64,000 nucleotides of DNA from Rhizobium sp. (GTDB taxonomy: Bacteria; Pseudomonadota; Alphaproteobacteria; Rhizobiales; Rhizobiaceae), in contig JAHHDR010000026.1 of NCBI GenBank assembly GCA_019739215.1, forward strand, positions 62,001 to 126,000, read 5' to 3'. Every line of letters begins with the position of its first letter. Within the stretch, counting starts at the first letter, position 1. The notes under the pieces were generated by a model. It was not told where the DNA came from. It searched no databases and was given only the letters and a program-made list of their open reading frames with translations. Shown here piece after piece: positions 43,740 to 52,577 of the stretch. A program made the position numbers and the translations under genes.

Positions 43740-44648
43740 ATGGCCTTTACGCTGCGTCAACTCCAGTATTTCATCGCCGTCGCCGAGCAAGGCACGGTGA
43801 GCGGCGCGGCGCAGGCGCTTTCGATCTCCCAGTCCTCGGTGACGGAGGCGGTGAAGGAACTGGAATCGGACCTCGGCGTGACGCTGTTCGAGCGGCATTC
43901 CCGCGGGCTGACCATCACCCATGACGGCCACCAGTTCCTGCGGCACGCGACCAATATCCTGACCCAGGTCTCGGATGCCCGCGGGGCGTTCTCAGACAAG
44001 AAGACCGAGACGAAGGGTTCGCTCAATCTCGGCGTCACCTCGCTGGTGGCGGGCTATGTGCTGTCGGACCTGCTCCGGCGCTATCGACGCGCCTATCCCG
44101 GCGTCGATGTCACGGCGATCGAGGACAATGGCAGCTATCTCGAACACCTGCTGATCGGCGGCGAACTCGACATCGCGGTCATGACGATCTCCAACCTTCG
44201 CGACCGGATGGCGCTGCAGGCCGAGATCATCGAGACCTCGCCCTACCGGCTGTGGCTGCCGCTCGGCCACAAGCTCGGCGGCGCCGATATCATCTCGGTC
44301 AAGGACATCGCCCGCGAACCGCTGATCATGCTGACGGTCGATGAGATCGAGGAAAATACCGGCAAGTTGCTGACGGCGCTCGGCGCCAAGCCGCATGTCG
44401 CCTTCCGTACGCGCTCGGTGGAAGCGGTGCGCAGCCTGGTGGCAACAGGCGCGGGTATCGCGCTGCTGCCCGACCTCGTCTACCGCCCCTGGTCACTGGA
44501 AGGTGACCGGATCGAAAGCCGCGATGTGTCCGGCGCCCTGCCCGTTGTCCAGGTCGGACTTGTCTGGCGGCGCGGGTCGAGCCTGCCGGCCGCCGCCAAG
44601 GAATTCCTGCGCGTCGCCGAAACGGCGCGATCGGTACGCGACCGCTAG
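43740..44648 (+). CDS. LysR family transcriptional regulator
   Basis: 302 residues with the N-terminal winged helix-turn-helix (FTLRQLQYFIAVAEQGTVSG, then AAQALSISQSSVTEAVKELE) and a PBP-like effector domain (LNLGVTSLVAGYVLSDLLRR). It is directly upstream of, and on the same strand as, the YdcS-like transporter operon, so that operon is the likely target. The ATG at 43740 gives the usual LysR N-terminal length; the ORF opens 36 bases earlier. Confidence 0.92.
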   Translation: MAFTLRQLQYFIAVAEQGTVSGAAQALSISQSSVTEAVKELESDLGVTLFERHSRGLTITHDGHQFLRHATNILTQVSDARGAFSDKKTETKGSLNLGVTSLVAGYVLSDLLRRYRRAYPGVDVTAIEDNGSYLEHLLIGGELDIAVMTISNLRDRMALQAEIIETSPYRLWLPLGHKLGGADIISVKDIAREPLIMLTVDEIEENTGKLLTALGAKPHVAFRTRSVEAVRSLVATGAGIALLPDLVYRPWSLEGDRIESRDVSGALPVVQVGLVWRRGSSLPAAAKEFLRVAETARSVRDR

Positions 44649-44756
44649 GCGATATCGGAAAAACCGAAATCATATTTCTGAACAATGAATTTGCGAAAGC
44701 GGCGAAACTTTGGCTTCATTCAATCCGGGAACAAATCCGAAAACGGGAGAACGCGC

Positions 44757-45914
44757 ATGAAAACGCTTTTGAAGTCTACGACGGCAATTCTTCTATCCGT
44801 CGCTTTCGCCGGGCAGTCGCTCGCGCAGGAAGCGCTCAAGGAACTCGGAGCCGGCGAAGGCCAGCTCTCCATCGTCGCCTGGGCGGGCTATATCGAGCGC
44901 GGCGAGACTGACAAGAACTTCGACTGGGTCACCGAATTCGAGAAGAAGACCGGCTGCAAGGTTTCGGTGAAGACCGCCGCCACGTCCGACGAAATGGTCG
45001 CGCTGATGAACGAAGGCGGCTTCGACCTCGTGACCGCTTCGGGTGACGCCTCGCTGCGCCTGGTGGCCGGCAAGCGCGTCCAGCCGATCAACACCGCGCT
45101 GATCCCGAGCTGGAGCACGATCGACGAACGGCTGCAGAACGCCCCCTGGCACACGGTCGACGGCGTGCATTACGGCACGCCCTATGTCTGGGGCCCGAAT
45201 GTGCTGATGTACAATACCAAGGCTTTCGGAGACAAGGCGCCGGACAGCTGGAACGTCGTGTTCGAAGAGATGACCCTGCCCGACGGCAAGTCCAACAAGG
45301 GCCGCGTCCAGGCCTATGACGGCCCGATCCACATTGCCGATGCCGCGAACTACCTGATGTTCCACAAGCCGGAACTCGGCATCAAGGACCCTTACGAGCT
45401 CAATGAAGAGCAGTACAAGGCCGCCCTCGACCTGCTGCGCGTCCAGCGCACGCTGGTGAGCCGCTACTGGCACGACGCCTTCATCCAGATCGACGACTTC
45501 AAGAACGAGGGCGTGGTCGCGTCGGGCTCCTGGCCCTTCCAGGTCAACCTGATGAAGGCCGACCAGCCGATCGCCTCGGTGTTCCCCAAGGAAGGCGTCA
45601 CCGGATGGTCTGACACGACCATGCTGCATGTCGATAGCGAGCATCCGAACTGCGCCTATATGTGGATGGAGCATTCGCTCTCGCCCAAGGTCCAGGGCGA
45701 CGTATCGGCCTGGTTCGGCACGGTTCCCTCGGTTCCCGCAGCCTGCAAGGGCAATGCGCTGCTGACCGACGAAGGCTGCACGCGCAACGGCTACGACAAC
45801 TTCGAGAAGATCAAGTTCTGGAAGAGCCCGCGCGCCAAATGCGCCAGCCAGACCGAATGCGTGCCCTACCATCGCTGGGTGTCCGACTATATCGGCGTGA
45901 TCGGCGGCCGCTGA
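44757..45914 (+). CDS. Polyamine-type ABC transporter substrate-binding protein (YdcS-like)
   Basis: Periplasmic receptor of 385 residues with signal peptide (MKTLLKSTTAILLSVAFAGQ, SLAQ-EA). The spermidine/putrescine-binding type pattern is seen in LSIVAWAGYIERGETDKNFD, YGTPYVWGPNVLMYNTKAFG and YLMFHKPELGIKDPYELNEE. Two Cys pairs near the C-terminus (CKGNALLTDEGC and CASQTEC) may form disulfides. GGGAGAACGCGC precedes the ATG. Together with the ATPase, two permeases and a PatD-like dehydrogenase, it resembles the ydcSTUV-patD operon of E. coli. Confidence 0.92.
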   Translation: MKTLLKSTTAILLSVAFAGQSLAQEALKELGAGEGQLSIVAWAGYIERGETDKNFDWVTEFEKKTGCKVSVKTAATSDEMVALMNEGGFDLVTASGDASLRLVAGKRVQPINTALIPSWSTIDERLQNAPWHTVDGVHYGTPYVWGPNVLMYNTKAFGDKAPDSWNVVFEEMTLPDGKSNKGRVQAYDGPIHIADAANYLMFHKPELGIKDPYELNEEQYKAALDLLRVQRTLVSRYWHDAFIQIDDFKNEGVVASGSWPFQVNLMKADQPIASVFPKEGVTGWSDTTMLHVDSEHPNCAYMWMEHSLSPKVQGDVSAWFGTVPSVPAACKGNALLTDEGCTRNGYDNFEKIKFWKSPRAKCASQTECVPYHRWVSDYIGVIGGR

Positions 45915-45922
45915 TCGCCCTA

Positions 45923-45944
45923 GGGCGAGGGCTTGCCCTCGCCC
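45923..45944 (+). other. Stem-loop between binding-protein and ATPase genes
   Basis: GGGCGAGGG (45923-45931) pairs with CCCTCGCCC (45936-45944), a 9-bp stem with a 4-base loop, 9 bases after the receptor stop. As in the aap operon, it probably protects or partly limits the message. Confidence 0.75.
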
Positions 45945-46086
45945 ACCACGCCTTCTCTCACGACCATGTCCCAGCGGCGCGCAATGCGGAACGCCGAAGC
46001 GCTAGCCATGCGGCTTTCGGCGCTTCGCAATGGCCGGGACGAATTCAGGCGACCGCCTTTGCCAAACCTATCCCGGAGAAGAGTCC

Positions 46087-47076
46087 ATGACATCGGCCGT
46101 TTCCTTCCAGAAGATATCGCGGCATTTCGGCAGCGTCCGTGCTGTCGACGCCGTCGATCTGGAGATCGCGCCCGGCGAGTTCTTCGCCATGCTCGGCCCC
46201 TCCGGATCCGGGAAGACCACCTGCCTGCGGCTGATCGCCGGCTTCGAGCAGCCGACGTCCGGCCATCTGGAGATTTTCGGCGAGACGGCCGAGGGCGTCC
46301 CGCCCTATCGCCGTAACGTCAACACCGTGTTCCAGGACTATGCGCTTTTCCCGCATCTCAACATCATCGACAATGTCGCCTATGGATTGATGGTCAGGGG
46401 CATCGACAAGGCCAGCCGCCTGAAGGCCGCCGGCGAGGCACTGGAACTGGTCAAGCTCGGTGGCTATGGCGAGCGGCGGACCGGACAGCTCTCCGGCGGC
46501 CAGCGGCAGCGCGTGGCGCTCGCCCGGGCGCTGGTCAATAAGCCCAAGGTGCTGCTGCTCGACGAGCCGCTAGGCGCGCTCGATCTCAAGCTGCGCGAGC
46601 AGATGCAGGAGGAACTCAAGAGCCTGCAGAAGTCGCTCGGCATCACCTTCGTCTTCGTCACCCACGACCAGGGCGAGGCTCTGTCGATGGCCGACCGGGT
46701 CGCAGTGTTCAACGACGGCAAGATCGTCCAGGCCGGATCGCCGGAGGACATCTACCGGCGGCCGATGACGCGCTTCGTCGCCGATTTCGTCGGCTCCTCC
46801 AATGTGCTGCCGCCGGACTTTTCCGGCACGCATTTCGGGCAGGCCAAGTGGACGAGTCTGAGGCCCGAATCGATCCGTCTGAGCCCTGACGGTGCGCTCT
46901 CCGCCACCGTCATATCGCGCAGCTTCATGGGCGCGGCCAACCGGCTCCTCGTGGAGAGAGACGGCGCCCGCCTTCACCTGATGCTGCCCGCCAGCCAGAC
47001 ACCGCCGGAGAGCGGTTCCGAGGTCCGCCTCGCCTGGAACGCAAGCGACGTGCATGTGATGGAGGGCGAAGCATGA
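46087..47076 (+). CDS. Polyamine-type ABC transporter ATP-binding protein (PotA/YdcT-like)
   Basis: 329 residues. The ATPase domain has Walker [11 protein letters not shown]-loop FQDYALFPHLN, signature LSGGQRQRVALARAL, Walker B VLLLDEPLGALD and H-loop FVTHDQGEALSMADRV. A C-terminal TOBE domain follows (about 240-329, SLRPESIRLSPDGALSATVI). The start is the ATG at 46087 after GGAGAAGAGTCC. Its last bases overlap the ATG of the permease gene (ATGA). Confidence 0.95.
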   Translation: MTSAVSFQKISRHFGSVRAVDAVDLEIAPGEFFAMLGPSGSGKTTCLRLIAGFEQPTSGHLEIFGETAEGVPPYRRNVNTVFQDYALFPHLNIIDNVAYGLMVRGIDKASRLKAAGEALELVKLGGYGERRTGQLSGGQRQRVALARALVNKPKVLLLDEPLGALDLKLREQMQEELKSLQKSLGITFVFVTHDQGEALSMADRVAVFNDGKIVQAGSPEDIYRRPMTRFVADFVGSSNVLPPDFSGTHFGQAKWTSLRPESIRLSPDGALSATVISRSFMGAANRLLVERDGARLHLMLPASQTPPESGSEVRLAWNASDVHVMEGEA

Positions 47077-48043
47077 GCATCGCCGCCACCACCTCGATCC
47101 TGCCGGGACGCGGCGGCATTTTCGGCACCCTGTCGGATGCCTTCTGGCGCCGCCCCAGGATCCTGCTGCTATTGATGCTGACGCCGCCGCTGCTCTGGCT
47201 CGGCATCATCTATGTCGGATCGCTGATCGCGCTCCTCATGCAGAGCTTCTTCTCGATCGACGACTTTTCCGGCATGGTGAACTACGAGTTCACCTTCGCG
47301 ACCTATCGCGAACTGCTCAAGCCAGCGAATTTCGACATCATCCTGCGCACCGTGCTGATGGCGGTATCGGTGACGATCGCGTCCGCCTTCGTCGCCTTCC
47401 CCATCGCCTATTACGCCGCCCGCTATGCGCGGGGCAAATGGAAGGCGATCTTCTATCTGGGCATCATGCTGCCGCTGTGGTCTAGCTATCTCGTCAAGGT
47501 CTATGCCTGGAAGCTGATCCTCGCCACGCGAGGGCATCCTCAACTGGGGTTGTTCGCCCAGCTGCGCCTCTCACCTGGCTGCTCGATCGCCTGGCTGTCA
47601 GACTCCCGATCGTCGGCGGCAACTCGCTTGTCGGTCAGCTACACCGGCACCTTCCTCGTCTTCGTCTATGTCTGGCTGCCCTACATGATCCTGCCGACCC
47701 AGGCGGCGCTCGAGCGCGTGCCGGTCAAACCTCGTCGAGGCCTCCGTCCGATCTCGGCGCCACGCCGTCGCCAGACCTTCCGCGCGCGTGCATGCTTGCC
47801 GCTGGCGCTGCCCGGTGTCGTGGCGGGCTCGATCTTCACCTTCTCGCTGACGCTGGGCGACTACATCGTGCCGCAGGTCGTCGGCTCCTCGCGGCTGCTT
47901 CATCGGCCAGGCCGTCTATGCCCACCAGGGCACGGCCGGCAACATCCCGCTCGCCGCCGCCTTCACCGTCGTGCCCGTCGTCATCATGGGGCATCTATCT
48001 CTGACGCTGGCCAAACGACGCGGGGGCGTTCAATGCGCTCTGA
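47073..48043 (+). CDS. Polyamine-type ABC transporter permease (PotB/YdcU-like), frameshifted
   Basis: About 322 residues when rebuilt. The first 450 bases read cleanly (RPRILLLLMLTPPLLWLGII, IMLPLWSSYLVKVYAWKLIL). The frame then shifts at about 47530, returns at about 47640 (GTFLVFVYVWLPYMILPTQA) and breaks again near 47725, 47800 and 47900. LALPGVVAGSIFTFSLTLGD and a final LTLAKRRG-type tail are recognisable. The rebuilt end is the TGA at 48041. Start overlaps the ATPase stop. Dense indels point to local sequence error. Confidence 0.8.
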
Positions 48044-48914
48044 TCGGCGCGCGCGCATCCCCTGTCCCTCAAGGTCGCCGCCGGGGCTGGGCCTGTGCCT
48101 TCCTGCATGGCGCCGCTCGCTGCTGATCTTCCTCTACGCCTTCTCCACCGAGGAGCGGAGCTATCCAGTGGCCGCCGCCGGGCTTCACCCTCAAGTGGTT
48201 CGCGGTCACGTGGAACCGCGCCGACGTCTGGCAGGCACGCTGACGCTGTCCGTCCAGGTCGCGGCCATCTGGCGACCGTCGCTCGTCGCTCGTGCTCGGC
48301 ACGCTGTGCGCCGCCGCCGTCTCGCGGATCGAAGTTCTTCGGCCGCGAGGCCATCTCGCTCCTTGATCATCCTGCCCATCGCGCTGCCCGGCATCATCAC
48401 CGGCATCGCGCTTGCGCTCCGCCTTCTCGCCTCGCCGAGATCCCGTTCTCGTTCTGGACGATCGTCCTCGGCCACGCGCACCTTCTGCATCGTGGTCGTC
48501 TACAACAACGCCGTCGCGCGGTTCCGGCGGACCTGCACGGCTCGCTGGTCGAGGCGGCGATGGACCTCGGCGCCGACGGCTTCCAGACGTTCCGCCACGT
48601 GATCCTGCCCAATATCGGCACCGCCCTGCTGGCCGGCGGCATGCTCGCCTTCGCGCTCAGTCCTTCGACGAGGTGATCGTCACCACCTTCACCGCCGGCC
48701 AGCAGGCAGACGCTGCCGATCTGGATGCTCGAGGAACTGCAACGTGCGGCCGCGCCAGCGCCCGGTCACCAATGTCGTCGCCATGGTCGTGGTGATGGTC
48801 ACCTTCATTCCCATTCTGGCCGCCTTCTACCTGACCCGCGGTGGCGACCAGAGCGTCAGCCGGCGATGGGCAAATGAGTTCAACGTTTCCGACTTCGGGA
48901 GAAAGCACCGATGA
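48033..48914 (+). CDS. Polyamine-type ABC transporter permease (PotC/YdcV-like), heavily frameshifted
   Basis: About 290 residues expected. Recognisable pieces in alternating frames are [98 protein letters not shown] (the EAA loop), [11 protein letters not shown] and [20 protein letters not shown]. At least eight one-base shifts are needed. No long ORF survives, so a plain ORF caller would miss it. The end at TGA 48912-48914 is the frame that carries the last helix. Operon position and preserved segments argue for a real gene with sequence errors. Confidence 0.72.
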
Positions 48915-50336
48915 CATACCGAGATGCTGATCGGCGCGCGCTTCGAACGCGGCACCGAGACCGAGGAGCGCGTGCTCAATCCCCGGACAGGCGACCTGAT
49001 CGAGGCAATTCCCGAAGCCTCGGAATCGCAGATCGACATGGCGGTCGCGGCGGCGGAAACGGCGTTCCGGACCTGGTCGCGCACCACGCCGGGCGAGCGC
49101 TCGGCCTACCTGCTGCGGATTGCGCAGGCGATCGAGGACGATGCCGAAGGTTTCGCCGCGCTCGAGGCGCTCAATTGCGGCAAGCCGATCAATGCGGCGC
49201 TCAATGACGAGATCCCGGCCATCGTCGATTGCTGGCGGTTCTTCGCGGGCGCGGTGCGCAGCATGCCGGCGCAGGTTGCTGGCGAGTATCTCGCCGGTCA
49301 CACGTCGATGCTACGGCGCGATCCGATCGGCATCGTCGCGCAGATCGCGCCGTGGAACTACCCGCTGATGATGATGGCGTGGAAGCTCGCGCCGGCCATC
49401 GCCGGCGGCAACACGGTGGTGTTCAAGCCGTCCGAGCAGACGCCGCTGACGGCGCTGAAGCTCGCCAAGGTACTGGCCGACATCCTGCCGGAGGGCGTGG
49501 TCAATGTCGTCCTCGGCCGCGGCGAGAGCGTCGGCAATGCGCTGATCAATCATCCCAAGGTCAACATGATCTCGATCACCGGTGACGTCGCCACCGGCAA
49601 GAAGGTGCTGCAGGCCGCCGCGAGGTCGGTGAAGCGCACGCATCTCGAACTGGGCGGCAAGGCGCCGGTGATCGTCTATGATGATGCCGACCTCGAGGCG
49701 GTGATCGAAGGGCTCAAGTCGTTCGGCTATTACAATGCCGGGCAGGACTGCACCGCGGCCTGCCGCATCTATGCGGGCCCGAAGATTCACGACAATCTCG
49801 TCGCTGACCTCAGTTCGGCCGTGGCCTCGATCCGCTACAACCAGCAGGACGACACCCAGAACGAGATCGGGCCGCTGATTTCGAAGCGCCAGCGCGACCG
49901 GGTCGCCTCCTTCGTCGAGCGCGCGTCGGAACTGCCGCATATGCAGATCACCACCGGCGGCCACGTGGCCGGGGACAAGGGCTATTACTACGAGCCGACG
50001 TTGGTTGCCGGCGCCTTGCAGGCGGACGAGATCGTCCGCCGCGAAGTGTTCGGTCCGGTCGTCTCGGTGACCCGCTTCACCGATCCCGAGGACGCCATCG
50101 CCTGGGCCAACGATTCCGACTACGGCCTGGCGTCGTCGGTGTGGACGAAGGATGTCTCGAGGGCGATGCAGACAGCGGCGCGGCTGCAGTACGGCTGCAC
50201 CTGGGTCAACACCCACTTCATGCTGGTCAACGAGATGCCGCATGGCGGGCTCAAGCAGTCCGGCTATGGCAAGGACATGTCGATGTACGCGCTCGAGGAC
50301 TACACCGCCGTCCGCCACGTGATGATCGCGCATTGA
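48911..50336 (+). CDS. Gamma-aminobutyraldehyde dehydrogenase (PatD/YdcW-like)
   Basis: NAD-dependent aldehyde dehydrogenase of about 474 residues, closely resembling E. coli PatD from memory. Shared stretches include [58 protein letters not shown], the catalytic Cys in [14 protein letters not shown] and [20 protein letters not shown]. It should oxidise 4-aminobutanal from putrescine breakdown to GABA. ATG 48911 (MTYEML) is the natural start but needs one extra C at about 48920 removed; otherwise ATG 48924 begins the intact frame. Location after the transporter genes supports uptake and breakdown of polyamines in one operon. Confidence 0.92.
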
Positions 50337-50343
50337 ACGATCG

Positions 50344-50375
50344 CGGCGGGGACGGTAACGGCCCCGCCGTTTCTC
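50344..50375 (+). terminator. Terminator of the polyamine operon
   Basis: CGGCGGGG (50344-50351) pairs with CCCCGCCG (50362-50369) and is followed by TTTCTC, 8 bases after the dehydrogenase stop. The T-run is short, so termination may be partial. Confidence 0.6.
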
Positions 50376-51195
50376 ACATCGCTTCCGCCGGCTGCGGCGA
50401 AGCCTCGTAGGCGCCCCAGATCGACTGGTCGAAGCAGATGACGGAGCCGGTCATCAGGCCCGATTCCGACGACGACAGGTACACGCAGGCGCGGGCGACT
50501 TCCGCGGGGTCGACGAGGCGGCCGAAGGGCTGGCTGGCGGCGGCCTTTTCCAGCCAGTCGGCGGGGGCGCCGTGAAATTCGCGCTGGATGCGGTCCTCGC
50601 CCTCCGACGCCATCCAGCCGATGTTGAGGCCGTTGACGCGGATGCGGTTCCTCAGCAGCGCGTAGGCCGTGTTCTTGGTCAGCGTTTCCAGCGCACCCTT
50701 GGAGGAACAATAGGCCGCGATGAACGGCTGGCCGGCCTTGGCCGACATCGAGCCGATATTGACGATGGTGCCCTCGATCTTCTCGCGACGCATGACCTTG
50801 ATCGCCTCCTGCATCAGGAAGAACGGCGCGCGGACATTGGCGGCGAACATGCGGTCGAAAAGTTCGGGCGTGGTATCGAGGATGGTGCCGCGGTCGGTGA
50901 TGGCGGCGGCATTGACCAGCGCGTCGATGCGGCCGAACTCGCTGTCGGCGCGGGCAATGACGGCGCGGCAGTCCTCCACTTTTTCGAGGTCGGCCTGATG
51001 ATAGATCACCTTCACACCGGTGGCCGCTTCAATCTCCCTGGCCTTGGCCTCACCCTTGGCAACCGTGCGGCCGCAGATGACGATGCCGGCCACGCCGCGA
51101 TCGGCAAAGGTGCGGGCGATGGTGGCGCCGAGGCCCTGCGTGCCGCCGGTGACCACGGCGATCTTGCCTTCCAGGCGTGCTGCATTCGATGTCAT
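50374..51195 (-). CDS. SDR family oxidoreductase
   Basis: A classical short-chain dehydrogenase of 273 residues. It has TGGTQGLGATIARTF (nucleotide binding), LVNAAAITDRG (NNAG-like), the catalytic Ser in VNIGSMSAKAG and the Y-x3-K in AAYCSSKGALE. The C-terminus shows PAEVARACVYLSSSESGLMT. A cofactor acidic residue is not obvious, so NADP is possible. It lies 84 bases after the PhyH gene on the same strand, probably one operon controlled by the divergent LacI regulator. Confidence 0.9.
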   Translation of the reverse strand: MTSNAARLEGKIAVVTGGTQGLGATIARTFADRGVAGIVICGRTVAKGEAKAREIEAATGVKVIYHQADLEKVEDCRAVIARADSEFGRIDALVNAAAITDRGTILDTTPELFDRMFAANVRAPFFLMQEAIKVMRREKIEGTIVNIGSMSAKAGQPFIAAYCSSKGALETLTKNTAYALLRNRIRVNGLNIGWMASEGEDRIQREFHGAPADWLEKAAASQPFGRLVDPAEVARACVYLSSSESGLMTGSVICFDQSIWGAYEASPQPAEAM

Positions 51196-51279
51196 GTCCG
51201 TTTCCTCCATGCTTGACGCGGAAACCCCTCTCCCCGGCATGCGGGAAAAGGGGTCGATTTCAGTCCCTTCCGGTGGCCG

Positions 51280-52473
51280 TCAGGTGAGCTTCTTGTCGGC
51301 CTGCAGCGCCAGTTCCTCGGTGAACCTCTCTGGCGACCAGCCGTTGTCGAGCGCTTCGCCGAACAGGGCGGCCTGAGTCTTGGGGGCCAGACCGCCCTTG
51401 GGCGGGTCGCGGTCGAGATTGGTGGGAAAGGAATAGCCCTCGGCGCAGGAGGCAATGGCGTTGTCGGCCGATGCGCGGTCGATGCGGCCATCCGACAGCA
51501 TCGCCTTCAGCACCGGGAACAATGTGGCGCTCATCTGCTGGCGGCCGATCGACTCCATGGCGCGACCGAAAGCGGAGGAGACCTGAAGCAGGTTTGCCAT
51601 ACGGAAGATATCCGTCGACCGATTGGTGCCGGCGGCATGGATCAGAGACGGATTGAAGAAGACCACATCACCCTTCGCCAGCGGCAGTTGGACATGGTGC
51701 CTGTCGAAATACTCCTGGAATTCCGGCCGGTTGGGAACGAGATAGCCAAGCGGGTAGAGCTGGCTGAAGGGCAGAAACAGCGTCGGTCCGCTTTCGAGCG
51801 GCATGTCGCAATGGGCGACCGCGCCCTGCAGCGTCAGCACCGGCGAGAGGTGATGCACATGGGCCGGGAACCGCTCCATCTCCGACACAGATTGGAAGCC
51901 GAGATGATAGTCGCGATGCGCCTTCTGCGCCGATCCGCCCGGATTGACGCGATTGACCTGCGCCGTCATCTGGTAGTGCGGGCCGAGCCAGGCTTCGGAG
52001 GCGAGCGCCACGATCGGATTGGCGTAGTAGTGTGCGAAGCCTTCGGGATCGGAGAGGCAGTGCTTTTCGAGCGAATTCCAGATGCGGTCATTGGCGCCGG
52101 GCTTGGCGAAGTGATCCCCGCCGCCGATCTTGCCCTTCTTCTCCTCGGTGATGATGCCGTCGAAGACCGCGGTCGCCTGGTCGATCACGGACGGGTCGGT
52201 ATAGGCATGCTTGAACACGGCAACGCCGGGGCCGCGGGCGAAGACATCACAGATCTCGGCGAGGATCGCCTTGCGGCCGTGAGCGGTCCCGGTGGCGGCG
52301 ATCACATCGGCAGCGTCGTAGATGACCACATTCTTCTCGACCGCCCTGGCATGGGGATAGTCTGCAAGGTTCGTGGTCCGGGCGATCAGGGCTGCGAATT
52401 CGTCGATGTCGCAGGCTGCTTCCGTGTACCATACTCGGTTGGTTCGGGCGGTCACGGGATTGTCGGTTTTCAT
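51280..52473 (-). CDS. Phytanoyl-CoA dioxygenase (PhyH) family protein
   Basis: A 397-residue Fe(II)/2-oxoglutarate-dependent oxygenase of the PhyH type. The facial triad can be placed: HRDYHLGFQ (His-x-Asp) and the distal His in FNPSLIHAAGTNRSTDIFRM with the 2-oxoglutarate Arg nearby. It is longer than EctD ectoine hydroxylase and lacks its motif, so it is not that enzyme. Substrate unknown. The gene is divergent from a LacI regulator and followed by an SDR dehydrogenase, which suggests stepwise oxidation of one compound. Confidence 0.85.
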   Translation of the reverse strand: MKTDNPVTARTNRVWYTEAACDIDEFAALIARTTNLADYPHARAVEKNVVIYDAADVIAATGTAHGRKAILAEICDVFARGPGVAVFKHAYTDPSVIDQATAVFDGIITEEKKGKIGGGDHFAKPGANDRIWNSLEKHCLSDPEGFAHYYANPIVALASEAWLGPHYQMTAQVNRVNPGGSAQKAHRDYHLGFQSVSEMERFPAHVHHLSPVLTLQGAVAHCDMPLESGPTLFLPFSQLYPLGYLVPNRPEFQEYFDRHHVQLPLAKGDVVFFNPSLIHAAGTNRSTDIFRMANLLQVSSAFGRAMESIGRQQMSATLFPVLKAMLSDGRIDRASADNAIASCAEGYSFPTNLDRDPPKGGLAPKTQAALFGEALDNGWSPERFTEELALQADKKLT

Positions 52474-52522
52474 GGCGTCCTCCTCAGCGGTTCCTGCCGA
52501 CGATTATAGGCGCGCTTGCCGC

Positions 52523-52556
52523 TCCATCGAGATATGATATCCATCAAAAATCCATC
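52523..52556. promoter_or_regulatory. Possible operator: three TCCATC repeats
   Basis: TCCATC occurs at 52523-52528, 52540-52545 and 52551-52556 in the 104-base divergent region between the PhyH gene and the LacI gene, around an AT-rich GATATGATAT. The LacI regulator may bind here. LacI sites are usually palindromic, so this is only a candidate. Confidence 0.3.
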
Positions 52557-52577
52557 AGAACTGGACGGCACCGCAGC

